Shown piece after piece: positions 41,092-50,312 of a stretch of 64,000 nucleotides of DNA. Source of the stretch: Chryseobacterium shigense (GTDB lineage Bacteria; Bacteroidota; Bacteroidia; Flavobacteriales; Weeksellaceae); the NCBI RefSeq assembly GCF_014207845.1, contig NZ_JACHLC010000005.1:171711-235710 (forward strand), given 5' to 3'. The position numbers and the translations under genes are program-made. Position 1 is the stretch's first letter, and each line of letters starts with the position of its first letter. The notes under the pieces were generated by a model. That model had not been told where the DNA came from, ran no database searches, and saw only the letters and a list, made by a program, of their open reading frames with translations.

Positions 41092-41862
41092 ATGCCGAAT
41101 CAAAAAATACTGTACATTACTACAGAGATGTATCCATATCAGGAAGATACGAATATGGCTGCATTGGTAAACAAAATGGCACTTAAGATGCACAATGAAG
41201 GCAATGATGTAAGAGTTTTTATGCCAAGATTTGGACAAATAAGTGAAAGAAAATTCCAGCTTCATGAGGTGATCCGCCTTTCGGGAATGAATATTATTAT
41301 CAATGACCTGGACCAGCCTTTAATTATTAAAGTAGCGTCTCTTCCGGGGGAAAGACTTCAGGTTTACTTTATTGATAACGAAGAATACTTCAAAAGAAAA
41401 CAATACTACGTAGACGATGAAGGAAATCCTTTTGCCGATAACGATGAAAGAGCCATTTTCTTTGCGAGAGGAGTTATAGAAACCATTAAAAAACTAAACT
41501 GGGTTCCGGATGTAATCCACCTGAACGGATGGATGTCTTCTTTTGTTCCGATTTACCTGAAAACATACTACGAATCCGATACTTATTTCAAAGATGCCAA
41601 AATTGTACTTTCTTTATACAATGAGAAAGATGCTAACCTGGACAAAAATATTGCTGAAAAATTAACCTTCGATAATATTTCCGGATTAAAAGCGTTAGAT
41701 AATCCGACAATCAAAAACTTTGTTATTGAAAGTATGAACTATGTTGACATGGTTGTGAAAGGAGATGAGTTTCTTGATGCAGACCTTGATAAAGGTTTCA
41801 ATGAAACAACGACTTCAAAATCAGAATACGTTGATGTAGATTCTATAAACCAACTTTATTAA
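41092..41862 (+). CDS. Orphan GT5 (glycogen/starch synthase) N-terminal domain homologue
   Basis: A 256-residue protein that resembles only the N-terminal Rossmann domain of glycogen/starch synthases (GT5): KILYITTEMYPYQ, MALKMHNEGNDVRVFMPRFG, the YFIDNEEYFKR segment, and PDVIHLNGWMSSFVPIYLK corresponding to the usual H-x-H-D-W region. The ADP-glucose binding K-x-G-G-L motif expected near residue 18-22 reads EDTNM, and the C-terminal domain with the second half of the active site is missing. The C-terminal 40 residues are acidic and unlike GT5. I doubt glycogen synthesis; this may be a structural or regulatory relative. It is 11 bases upstream of a DUF4270 lipoprotein and glmS, suggesting an operon. 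Confidence 0.72.
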   Translation: MPNQKILYITTEMYPYQEDTNMAALVNKMALKMHNEGNDVRVFMPRFGQISERKFQLHEVIRLSGMNIIINDLDQPLIIKVASLPGERLQVYFIDNEEYFKRKQYYVDDEGNPFADNDERAIFFARGVIETIKKLNWVPDVIHLNGWMSSFVPIYLKTYYESDTYFKDAKIVLSLYNEKDANLDKNIAEKLTFDNISGLKALDNPTIKNFVIESMNYVDMVVKGDEFLDADLDKGFNETTTSKSEYVDVDSINQLY

Positions 41863-41873
41863 ACACATTTTTA

Positions 41874-43505
41874 ATGACTCATACTGTTAAAAGGACTCTG
41901 GCCATTCTCTTTATGGCGGTTTTCGGGAGTGCTCTTCTTTATAACTGCGAACCGGAAGCGGATTCGCTTGGCGAACAGCTTTTTGTAGATGGTGCTGCAG
42001 AAGGCAATGTTATCTATAAAGACCTTATTGCTTATAATATTGATAACCACGATACCATCAGAAGTGATGCAGGGAGACTTGTAGAACTTATTAATACATC
42101 CGGTATCTCTTCATCCCGTTTCGTTTTGGGAGCCTTCTCTGAGGGACAGCTGGGTATGCAGAAAGCATCCTATCTTACCCAGTTGAGAATGAGCACGGAT
42201 AACTTTGATTTTGGAACCACTCCAAAAGTGGATTCTGTAGTTTTTGTGTTAAGACCTGATGCCGTTGCCGATTCAGTAACGACACTTCCCCTTAAGGATG
42301 AAAGCTTACTGGTTGGAACTGAAACAGTACCTGTTTCTACAGAGATCAAGACATATCCTACCAACTTTAAATATAAATATGGTAAAACAAAGTTAGGAGC
42401 AGGTGGAACACATAGCTTATTACACATTAATGTAGACGAAATTACTACCTTCCTTGATGGTAATGCCGATGCTTTCAAACGTTCAAACGTAGTTGTAAGT
42501 ACGGGAGCAGCTTTGGGTTCAACAGTATTTAACGGAACCGTAACAGCAAAGACCATTACCAAGAAGTCTGATAACACTGCTTTATTTACATCTGATGCAG
42601 GAATCAGAATTCGTCTGGATAAAGACTTTTTCCAAACCAAGATTCTTGATAAAAACCTTAAGCCGGAACTTATGGATGCGGCTAACTTTACAAGATATTT
42701 TAAAGGGATAAGACTTTCCGTGACTGATACAGATGGTTATCTTCTGCAGATTTCTCCGGAATCTATGGAGATGATTATGTACTATACCAATGAAAAGAAT
42801 GACAACGGTACTATTACAAGACCGCAGTCTACCTTTAAATTCCTGATGACAGGAGGTATTGGTAATGCCAGAATCGGCCAATATGAGTATGACAGAACAG
42901 GTTCTGCATGGCAAACTGCAAAATCAGCAATTAATGTGAATGACGGTAATGCCAAGCTGTATGCACAGGGAATGGGAGGTCCTTCTATTGCGGTGAAAAT
43001 TCCTGACGCTACTGTTACGGAGCTTAAAACATTATATGAGAAAGACAAGTCTGCAATCATGAATGCAAAAATCAGAATCTACACAGATGCTGCATCATGG
43101 AGCAATAGCTATAAGAGAATCGAAAATAATTTTACCATTTTGCCTGTGGATAAAATAGATACCTCTACACAGGTAATTACTTTATCAGACTTTATTGCAG
43201 ATATGACTGCAGGCTTTGGTATGATGAGATCTTATGATCTGGATAAAAACCCTTCTTATTATGATTTTACAGTTACAAAAACAGTAAAAGATATTATTGA
43301 GGGAGTTCCAGGCACTGGGGTAAAATCAGAAAATAAAGTATTGCTCATCAATATTGGAGAGTTTGTTCAAACTACAGCAGGTGCATGGGCCGGTTATAAA
43401 TATACCAAACGGGCATTTGCAACAGAAAGAGGCGTTTATGTTGGTTCAGATAAAACCAATTCTAAAAGAATTCAATTACAAATTACTTACGGTATAAAAA
43501 AATAA
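41874..43505 (+). CDS. DUF4270 family lipoprotein
   Basis: A 543-residue outer-surface-type lipoprotein of the DUF4270 family, recognised from the opening SLGEQLFVDGAAEGNVIYKDLIAYNID-type block (seen in part near residues 32-58) and the RSDAGRLVELINTSGISSSRFVLG region with repeated beta-strand segments. N-terminus MTHTVKRTLAILFMAVFGSALL followed by YNC gives a probable lipobox near residue 26. The function of DUF4270 is not known; the protein is beta-rich and probably faces the periplasm or cell surface. It is 11 bases downstream of the GT5-like gene and 15 bases upstream of glmS, so the three appear to be one transcription unit. Confidence 0.8.
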   Translation: MTHTVKRTLAILFMAVFGSALLYNCEPEADSLGEQLFVDGAAEGNVIYKDLIAYNIDNHDTIRSDAGRLVELINTSGISSSRFVLGAFSEGQLGMQKASYLTQLRMSTDNFDFGTTPKVDSVVFVLRPDAVADSVTTLPLKDESLLVGTETVPVSTEIKTYPTNFKYKYGKTKLGAGGTHSLLHINVDEITTFLDGNADAFKRSNVVVSTGAALGSTVFNGTVTAKTITKKSDNTALFTSDAGIRIRLDKDFFQTKILDKNLKPELMDAANFTRYFKGIRLSVTDTDGYLLQISPESMEMIMYYTNEKNDNGTITRPQSTFKFLMTGGIGNARIGQYEYDRTGSAWQTAKSAINVNDGNAKLYAQGMGGPSIAVKIPDATVTELKTLYEKDKSAIMNAKIRIYTDAASWSNSYKRIENNFTILPVDKIDTSTQVITLSDFIADMTAGFGMMRSYDLDKNPSYYDFTVTKTVKDIIEGVPGTGVKSENKVLLINIGEFVQTTAGAWAGYKYTKRAFATERGVYVGSDKTNSKRIQLQITYGIKK

Positions 43506-43520
43506 AAACACGAGAAAAAT

Positions 43521-45374
43521 ATGTGCGGAATTGTAGGATATACAGGATTTCAGGATGCGTATGATATTGTAATCAACGGTCTTAGAAGATTAGAATATAG
43601 AGGATATGATAGTGCGGGGATTGTTTTGGAAGGTTCAAATAACAAACTTGAAGTAGAAAAAACAAAAGGTAAAGTAGATGATCTGGTTAATATTTCAGCG
43701 CAGCTGAAAGGTACAGCCAAAATAGGGATGGGACATACCAGATGGGCTACCCATGGAGTTCCAAGTGACAGAAACTCACACCCACATTTATCAAACAACG
43801 GTAAAATTGCTATTGTACATAACGGTATTATAGAAAACTATGATACTATCAAAACAATGCTTATTGAAAAAGGATTTACTTTTAAATCCGAAACAGATAC
43901 GGAAGTTTTGGTAAACCTTGTTCAGTATTTCATGGATTTGAAATCTGAAACAGATTTCCCTACAGCAGTAAGATATGCTTTGAATGAAGTATACGGGGCT
44001 TATGCTATTACTGTGCTTCATGAAGACTATCCGGGAGTATTGGTAGTGGCAAGATTAGGTTCTCCATTAGCAATCGGAATTGGTGATAAAGAATACTTTA
44101 TTGCTTCCGATGCATCTCCTTTTGTAGAATTTACCAAAGAAGCAATCTATCTGGAAGAAGGTCACATGGCTACTATTTCATTGGAAAAAGGAGTAGACAT
44201 CAGAACTATTAATGATAACTCCAAAATTGAGCCTGAAGTTCAGGAACTTAAATTAAGCCTGGAGCAGATTGAAAAAGGAGGTTATGAGCACTTCATGCTT
44301 AAAGAAATCTTCGAACAGCCTAAATCTATTCACGATACGATGAGAGGGAGACTTCTTGTAGATGAGGGAGTTATAAAAATGGCTGGAATCTGGGATCACC
44401 TGGAAAGATTCAAAAATGCAAACAGAATCATCATTATTGCCTGCGGTACTTCATGGCATGCAGGTCTTATCGGGGAATACCTTATTGAAGAATATGCAAG
44501 AATTCCTGTAGAAGTGGAATATGCATCAGAATTCAGATACAGAAACCCTATTATTACCGATAAAGATGTTGTTATTGCCATTTCCCAGTCAGGAGAAACA
44601 GCAGATACAATGGCTGCCCTAAAGCTGGCAAAAGAAAAAGGAGCATTTATTTATGGTATATGTAACGTAGTGGATTCCTCCATTGCAAGAATTACAGATG
44701 CAGGTTCATATACTCACGCAGGTCCTGAGATCGGTGTTGCTTCTACAAAAGCATTTACTGCACAACTTACCATCCTTACCCTAATTGCATTTAAATTAGG
44801 AAAACACAACGGTAATCTAGGAAACGCTGAATTCATGAGTTTAATTGCAGAATTGGATGCTATCCCTAAAAAAATTGAAGAAGTTCTCAATACAACCCAC
44901 GAACTGACTCAGAATATCGCAAAAGACTTTGTAAGCACAACAAACTTCCTTTATTTAGGAAGAGGATACAATTATCCTGCTGCATTGGAAGGTGCTTTAA
45001 AACTGAAAGAAATCTCTTACATACACGCAGAAGGATACCCTGCAGCAGAAATGAAGCACGGACCTATTGCCCTTATTGATGAGAACATGCCAATCGTTAT
45101 TATTGCTCCTAAAAAAGGACATTATGATAAAATTGTGAGTAATGTTCAGGAAATCAAGGCCAGAAAAGGAAAAATTATCGCTGTCGTTAACAAAGGAGAT
45201 CACCAGGTAAGCTCAATGGCAGATTATGTTATTGAAATTCCTGAGACTTCAGAATGTTTCTCTCCAATCGTTGCATCAGTGCCTTTACAGCTATTGGCTT
45301 ACTATATTGCTGTATACCGTGGAGCTAATGTAGATCAGCCGAGAAACCTGGCGAAATCGGTAACCGTGGAATAA
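43521..45374 (+). CDS. glmS: Glutamine-fructose-6-phosphate aminotransferase
   Basis: GlmS makes glucosamine 6-phosphate from fructose 6-phosphate and glutamine, feeding peptidoglycan and LPS synthesis. The 617-residue protein has the glutaminase domain with the nucleophile Cys2 (MCGIVGYTG), then RGYDSAGI, GHTRWATHG (residues about 72-80) and NSHPH. The two SIS isomerase domains follow: IACGTSWHAGL and ISQSGETADT in the first, and LGRGYNYPAALEGALKLKEISY in the second, ending in PRNLAKSVTVE. Length is typical for bacteria. It is the last gene of a GT5-like/DUF4270/glmS unit and is followed by gldK after about 108 bases. No glmS ribozyme is expected or seen. Confidence 0.97.
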   Translation: MCGIVGYTGFQDAYDIVINGLRRLEYRGYDSAGIVLEGSNNKLEVEKTKGKVDDLVNISAQLKGTAKIGMGHTRWATHGVPSDRNSHPHLSNNGKIAIVHNGIIENYDTIKTMLIEKGFTFKSETDTEVLVNLVQYFMDLKSETDFPTAVRYALNEVYGAYAITVLHEDYPGVLVVARLGSPLAIGIGDKEYFIASDASPFVEFTKEAIYLEEGHMATISLEKGVDIRTINDNSKIEPEVQELKLSLEQIEKGGYEHFMLKEIFEQPKSIHDTMRGRLLVDEGVIKMAGIWDHLERFKNANRIIIIACGTSWHAGLIGEYLIEEYARIPVEVEYASEFRYRNPIITDKDVVIAISQSGETADTMAALKLAKEKGAFIYGICNVVDSSIARITDAGSYTHAGPEIGVASTKAFTAQLTILTLIAFKLGKHNGNLGNAEFMSLIAELDAIPKKIEEVLNTTHELTQNIAKDFVSTTNFLYLGRGYNYPAALEGALKLKEISYIHAEGYPAAEMKHGPIALIDENMPIVIIAPKKGHYDKIVSNVQEIKARKGKIIAVVNKGDHQVSSMADYVIEIPETSECFSPIVASVPLQLLAYYIAVYRGANVDQPRNLAKSVTVE

Positions 45375-45482
45375 AAAACAGTTGTAAATAAAATAAATTT
45401 AGATTTCTTCCGTTATTTCAAAAAAAATCTTAAAAGTTTCTTAAAAAAATTATATATTTACGGCTTAATTATAAAAATTAAC

Positions 45483-46904
45483 ATGAAAAGGATATTTCTT
45501 TTATTATTGTCTGCGTCGGTAGCATCAGTATCTTGTTCAGGTGGTGGCAGTTCTTCTGTAGGGAAGCCTGGAACAAAAGGAGAGTTGATACCAAGAGAAA
45601 AAACGAAATCATTTGTTGCGGAAAGACCATATGGAATGGTCGGTATTCCTGCAGGTTCATTTGTAGCTGGTCTTGCCGATCAGGATCTTACAAATACTCC
45701 TGAAAAAGCTTCATTGAAAACTGTTACTGTTTCCTCTTTCTTCATGGATGAAGCGGAAACCACCAATGCAGAATACAGGGTATTTATCAATTATGTAAGA
45801 GATTCCATTGCGAGAACTCTGTTAGCCGAAGCTGCTGGGGAAGGCGGTGAAGAAGGTGGACGTAAAGGAGCAACCATTGGCGACTATGCATACCTTGCTA
45901 AAAAAGAAGAAAACCTAACACCTTATCAAGAATATTTAGAAGGCCAGGGAGGAAGAGAAGACGGAGGCTATGATCCGAATAAAAGACTGGACTGGAAAAT
46001 TCCATTGCATTGGAGCACCGGGAAGTATCCTGATGTAGAATATGCAGAAGTTTTGGAATCCATGTATCTGCCGGCTTCTTCAAGAATCGGAAACGAAAGG
46101 ATTTTAGACGTTAGTAAACTAAAATACAACTATCAGTGGGGAGATATGGATGCCGCACTTGCTGACAACGAAAGAGGAGCAAACTACCTTAAAAGTTCAA
46201 GCATTGCCATCTATCCGGACACTACAGTTTGGGTAAAAGATTTCCACTTTGCATATAACGAACCATTGTTCGAGCAGTATTTCTGGCACAAAGCCTATAA
46301 AGATTACCCTGTAGTAGGAGTAACCTGGGACCAGGCAAGAGCTTACTGTAACTTCAGATCCAAGCTGAAAACAGATTATAACGAAAGCTTAAAAAGAAAA
46401 AAACAAAGACCATTACAGTTCCGTCTTCCTACAGAAATTGAATGGGAATATGCTGCCAGAGGCGGAATGCAGAACGCTACTTACCCTTGGGGAGGTCCAT
46501 ATCTAATGGATGACAGAGGTTGCTACCTTGCCAACTTCAAACCTAAGAGAGGTAACTATATGGAAGACGATAAAAAAGGTACTTATACATATACAGCTCC
46601 AGTAAAGAAATTTAAGAAAAATGGATTTGGGTTATTTGATATGGCTGGAAACGTTTCTGAATGGACAGAATCTGCGTATAACAACTCTTCTTATGGATTC
46701 TCTTCTACATTAAATCCTTCTACTAAAAATAAAGTAGATACGAAGAAATCTGTAAGAGGTGGATCTTGGAAAGATATAGGATATGCCCTTATGACAGGTG
46801 CTAGAGATTGGGAAAGAAAAGATTCTGCAAGAAGCTATATCGGATTCAGAACTGTACAGGATATTCCTGAAGCAGCTGTTAAGCCAAGAAGAGTTAACAG
46901 ATAA
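45483..46904 (+). CDS. gldK: Gliding motility / T9SS lipoprotein GldK (PorK)
   Basis: GldK forms, with GldN, the outer-membrane-associated ring of the type IX secretion system. The 473-residue lipoprotein starts MKRIFLLLLSASVASVSC (lipobox Cys18). The rest is a sulfatase-modifying (FGE-like) fold: GMVGIPAGSFVAGL near residue 53, MDEAETTNAEYRVFINYV, PVVGVTWDQARAYCNFRS (about 282), FRLPTEIEWEYAARGG, and the end VRGGSWKDIGYALMTGAR, with GFGLFDMAGNVSEWTE. A Gly/Glu-rich insert (GEGGEEGGRKG and GQGGREDGG, residues 118-160) sits between strands. It starts the gldKLMN operon; a TATATTTA that approximates the -7 consensus lies at 45453. Confidence 0.96.
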   Translation: MKRIFLLLLSASVASVSCSGGGSSSVGKPGTKGELIPREKTKSFVAERPYGMVGIPAGSFVAGLADQDLTNTPEKASLKTVTVSSFFMDEAETTNAEYRVFINYVRDSIARTLLAEAAGEGGEEGGRKGATIGDYAYLAKKEENLTPYQEYLEGQGGREDGGYDPNKRLDWKIPLHWSTGKYPDVEYAEVLESMYLPASSRIGNERILDVSKLKYNYQWGDMDAALADNERGANYLKSSSIAIYPDTTVWVKDFHFAYNEPLFEQYFWHKAYKDYPVVGVTWDQARAYCNFRSKLKTDYNESLKRKKQRPLQFRLPTEIEWEYAARGGMQNATYPWGGPYLMDDRGCYLANFKPKRGNYMEDDKKGTYTYTAPVKKFKKNGFGLFDMAGNVSEWTESAYNNSSYGFSSTLNPSTKNKVDTKKSVRGGSWKDIGYALMTGARDWERKDSARSYIGFRTVQDIPEAAVKPRRVNR

Positions 46905-46961
46905 TCAACCGGACAATTTTTCAATAACAATTTTATTTAACATTAAAAAAACTAACTTAAT

Positions 46962-47654
46962 ATGTTTAAGACTAAAGATGCTTGGATGAATTTCTTTTAT
47001 TCATTCGGTGCTGCAATTGTAATTCTTGGAGCTTGGCTTAAAATTACTCACATTACATTAGGACCAATTAACGGTAATATGGCTCTTACTGTGGGGCTTA
47101 TTACGGAAGCTATTATCTTTATCATTTTCGCATTCGACCCTCCAAAATCAGAAGAGTCTTATGCATGGGAAAATGTTTATCCTGAACTATTGGATAAGCA
47201 CGCTAACCCAAACCCATTACACTCTAACGTGTCATCTAAAAATAATGCACAGCAATTTGCTGAATTAGAAAACTCTCTTTCAAATAAATTAGACAAAATG
47301 CTTCAGGATGCAAAATTAGATGTTCAGTTATTTGACAGACTTAGAACAGGTATCGATAAATTTTCCAGCTCTGTTGACCAGATCAACCAGACGGTAGACG
47401 TATCTGCTTCTACTCATAAATATAACGATCAGCTTAACAAAGCTGCACAGCATATGGAAAGCATGAACGCTTTATATGCAATGCAGTTGGAAAGCGGTAA
47501 AAAACAATCTGAATTTGCTAACAAATATGTAGCAGATATGCAGAAATCTGCAGAACAGTCTGAAAAATTCAATCAAGAGTTACAAGGTTTAACAACTAAT
47601 CTTAACAGCTTAAACAGAGTTTATGGTGGTATGCTTACTGCTATGAAGTCTTAA
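46962..47654 (+). CDS. gldL: T9SS inner-membrane motor protein GldL
   Basis: GldL, with GldM, is the proton-driven rotary motor of the type IX secretion system. The 230-residue protein has two membrane helices near the N-terminus (about residues 8-28 and 34-54: FFYSFGAAIVILGAWLKI, MALTVGLITEAIIFIIFAF), followed by a short loop with FDPPKSEESYAWENVYPEL and a long cytoplasmic helical domain rich in Asn, Gln and Ala (LDKMLQDAKLDVQLFDRL; HKYNDQLNKAAQHMESMN). The acidic residue in GLITEAI within helix 2 is a good candidate for the proton-path residue described in the family. It is located 57 bases after gldK. Confidence 0.96.
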   Translation: MFKTKDAWMNFFYSFGAAIVILGAWLKITHITLGPINGNMALTVGLITEAIIFIIFAFDPPKSEESYAWENVYPELLDKHANPNPLHSNVSSKNNAQQFAELENSLSNKLDKMLQDAKLDVQLFDRLRTGIDKFSSSVDQINQTVDVSASTHKYNDQLNKAAQHMESMNALYAMQLESGKKQSEFANKYVADMQKSAEQSEKFNQELQGLTTNLNSLNRVYGGMLTAMKS

Positions 47655-47704
47655 TTCCTAACCATTTCTAAATTTAACTACTTAATCAAAAACTAAAAAA
47701 GAGA

Positions 47705-49297
47705 ATGGCACAAGGAAAACAGACCCCTCGTCAGAAGATGATCAACCTGATGTATTTGGTGTTCATCGCGATGATGGCCCTAAATATTGATGCAGAAATC
47801 ATCAGATCATACTATGACTCTACCAGAGCTTTGAATGAAACAAGAACTTTAACAGAGAAAAAGAACGAAAAGATCTTTGAAAGAACGTTAGAGGCTAAAG
47901 CTCAGCAGGTTCCGGATACCTATGCACAGCCTTGGGAACAATATAAAGTTTTAAAAGGTAAGATTGATGTATTGGTAACATCTGCTCAGGGTATTAAAGA
48001 TGCCCTGAAAAAGCAGTCCGAGTTTCATGATAAAGATCCTAAAACAGGAAAAGATATTGATGTAAGTGAAAACTTCGCTGCATTAAATAATAATGAAGCA
48101 ACTACAGAATACTTCTTTAAAGAAGGAGATGAAAATTCACCTTCCAAAGGAGCACTGGAACTGAAAGCCAAAATTGATGACGTAAGAAACTACATCAATG
48201 CAACTTTTGGAAACAATCCTCAGCTAAAGGATTTAGTAGACAGAGCCAATAAATCTCTGATTGCTGAATATCCAAAAGGAAAATCTCCAAATGATAAGAC
48301 CTGGTTTCAGAATAAATTCTATCATCAGCCGTTAATTGCGGCGATTTCAAATCTTGAGATCATTCAGAATGATGCTAGAAACGTACAGTCTGATGCATTG
48401 GCATTATTACTTCAGGAGAAAGTGGATGCAAACATCAAATTCTCAAGCTATGAGCCTATCGTTTCTGGTCCTGTTGATATTCAGGCAGGTCAGCAGGCAG
48501 AGGTAAAAGTAATGCTGGGAACTTACTCTAACAGTAATAAGATCAGTATTTCAGGAGTTAGCAGACAGGAAAACGGAAAAGGTATTGTTCCTATTTCAGG
48601 TTCAGGTATTGGAGAACATAAACTGGCAGGAACAATTACTTTAACAGATGCTTCAGGAAAACCTCAAAGTTTCCCATGGACGCATACTTATAACGTAATT
48701 GCAGGACCAAGAGAAGTAAAACTTGAAAAAGGACTATTACTTTCTGCTGATAAGATGAACGTAATGTATAGAGGACTTGAGAACCCTGTTTCAGGATCAA
48801 TCTTAGGTGCTGATAATTCAAAACTTTCACTATCTGCCCCGGGAGCTTCTGTAAGAGGTACCGGCCCAGGAAAATGGATTGTAAAACCAACTACAGGAAA
48901 TACAGTTAAACTGACGTTATCAGGAATAGACCCTTACGGAAAATCTGTATCTCAGGTATTTGAATATAGAATTAAGAATGTTCCGCCGCCACAAGGTCAG
49001 ATGAGAGGACAGAACGTATTGTCGATGCCGGCAACTTCTATTCCTAACCAGTCTGTACAGGCAGCGATCCCAGACTTCGACTTCCCTGTTTCATTCAATG
49101 TGACACAGTTCATGGTTAGAGTTCCTGGTAGAGCAGCATTATTGATCCACGGAAATACATTAGGTGATGCCGCTGGATTGGTGAAGAACCTTAGAACCGG
49201 AGATGTAGTTTCTATCTTTGATATCAAAGCTACAGCACAAGGATTGGAAGGTCAGCAGATTAAAAACATTACTCCTATAATTATTAATGTTCAATAG
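47705..49297 (+). CDS. gldM: T9SS motor protein GldM (PorM)
   Basis: GldM spans the inner membrane once and reaches through the periplasm to the GldK/GldN ring. The 530-residue protein has the single helix near the N-terminus (MINLMYLVFIAMMALNID, residues 12-30), then a long extended helical and beta-domain region. Landmarks are ARNVQSDALALLLQEKVDANIKF, SSYEPIVSGPVDIQAGQQAEVKV, SISGVSRQENGKGIVPISG and the C-terminal domain with PPPQGQMRGQNVLS and KNITPIIINVQ. The start MAQGKQTPRQKM and short helix agree with the family. It is 50 bases after gldL and 20 bases before gldN. Confidence 0.96.
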   Translation: MAQGKQTPRQKMINLMYLVFIAMMALNIDAEIIRSYYDSTRALNETRTLTEKKNEKIFERTLEAKAQQVPDTYAQPWEQYKVLKGKIDVLVTSAQGIKDALKKQSEFHDKDPKTGKDIDVSENFAALNNNEATTEYFFKEGDENSPSKGALELKAKIDDVRNYINATFGNNPQLKDLVDRANKSLIAEYPKGKSPNDKTWFQNKFYHQPLIAAISNLEIIQNDARNVQSDALALLLQEKVDANIKFSSYEPIVSGPVDIQAGQQAEVKVMLGTYSNSNKISISGVSRQENGKGIVPISGSGIGEHKLAGTITLTDASGKPQSFPWTHTYNVIAGPREVKLEKGLLLSADKMNVMYRGLENPVSGSILGADNSKLSLSAPGASVRGTGPGKWIVKPTTGNTVKLTLSGIDPYGKSVSQVFEYRIKNVPPPQGQMRGQNVLSMPATSIPNQSVQAAIPDFDFPVSFNVTQFMVRVPGRAALLIHGNTLGDAAGLVKNLRTGDVVSIFDIKATAQGLEGQQIKNITPIIINVQ

Positions 49298-49317
49298 GAC
49301 TAAAATTGTAATTTATT

Positions 49318-50256
49318 ATGAAAAAATATATTAGCACCCTTTTAGTATTAGTTTCGGGATTTGCTTTTTCCCAGACTATCCTGAATGCTTCTTCTCCGGA
49401 AGAATTCAGACAGATGAGAGAAGAAAACAAACAAAAAGTTGGTGATACTATTATTGATAACAAAGTAAAGCCTCTTGAATATGGTTTTGTAGAGGATAAA
49501 GATATCCTTAAGAGTATGTTTGTATGGGAGATCATTGATATGAATGATAAGATCAACCAGCCTTTCTACTATGACAATCCGGATGGACTTCTTTCTACAC
49601 CTACAAGATCTTTATACCAATTATTATTGGACGGTGCATTAACAGGAAAGATCGAGCAGGTTTATGATGACGAAAACTTTACGGTGAAACTTTCACCGGA
49701 AGGTATCCAGAAGAGATTGGAAAAAGTAGTTATCAATGATGCTGCTATTGACATCCTTAACTCTGGAAGACAACTGACCGAGCAGGAGAAAAAAGAATAT
49801 ACCGATGTTTTCAAGACTACCACTGAAAAAGTAAAAGTTCTTAAAATTATGGGTATGTGGTTTGTTGATAAAAGAGACGGACAGATGAAATACAGACCTC
49901 TTGGTATTGCCGCTATGGGACCGGATCCTGCCGTACAGGGTGTTATTGGGCCAGATGGTAAGCCAATTGCAGGTAATGACGAACTTATCGATCTGTTCTG
50001 GATTTATTATCCTAATGCAAGAGATATTCTGGCAAACAATTATGTTTTCAACAGAAAAAACTCTTCTGCAGACCTTTCTTTCGATGATATCATCAATGCA
50101 AGAAGATTCTCTTCTGTTATTTACAAATCATCAACAGGTTTAGGAGACGGTACCATCAAGGACTATATCCCTAAAGATGCTGAAGATCAATTGGATGAAA
50201 GCGAAAGAATCAAAGCGCAGATCCTTAACATGGAGAACGATATGTGGAATTACTAA
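49318..50256 (+). CDS. gldN: T9SS ring protein GldN (PorN)
   Basis: GldN pairs with GldK in the periplasmic ring of the type IX system. The 312-residue protein has a signal peptide (MKKYISTLLVLVSGFAFSQ), then FVEDKDILKSMFVWEIIDMNDKINQPFYY, PTRSLYQLLLDGALTGKI, VLKIMGMWFVDKRDGQMKYR, PLGIAAMGPDP, and the end LDESERIKAQILNMENDMWNY. It is the last gene of the gldKLMN unit: a strong terminator follows 25 bases later. Length agrees with the family (about 310-330). Confidence 0.96.
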   Translation: MKKYISTLLVLVSGFAFSQTILNASSPEEFRQMREENKQKVGDTIIDNKVKPLEYGFVEDKDILKSMFVWEIIDMNDKINQPFYYDNPDGLLSTPTRSLYQLLLDGALTGKIEQVYDDENFTVKLSPEGIQKRLEKVVINDAAIDILNSGRQLTEQEKKEYTDVFKTTTEKVKVLKIMGMWFVDKRDGQMKYRPLGIAAMGPDPAVQGVIGPDGKPIAGNDELIDLFWIYYPNARDILANNYVFNRKNSSADLSFDDIINARRFSSVIYKSSTGLGDGTIKDYIPKDAEDQLDESERIKAQILNMENDMWNY

Positions 50257-50280
50257 GATTTCACTTGATATTTATACAAA

Positions 50281-50309
50281 ACCTGAGTACTTTTACTCAG
50301 GTTTTTTTT
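50281..50309 (+). terminator. Terminator of the gldKLMN operon
   Basis: A perfect 9-bp stem ACCTGAGTA/TACTCAGGT with loop CTTT and eight T residues. Confidence 0.92.
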
Positions 50310-50312
50310 ATT

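Noticed and set aside
50244..50312. Earlier ATG for the FAD oxidoreductase
   Set aside because: The 23-codon extension lies over the end of gldN and the gldKLMN terminator; the dinucleotide motif starts right after the ATG at 50313.
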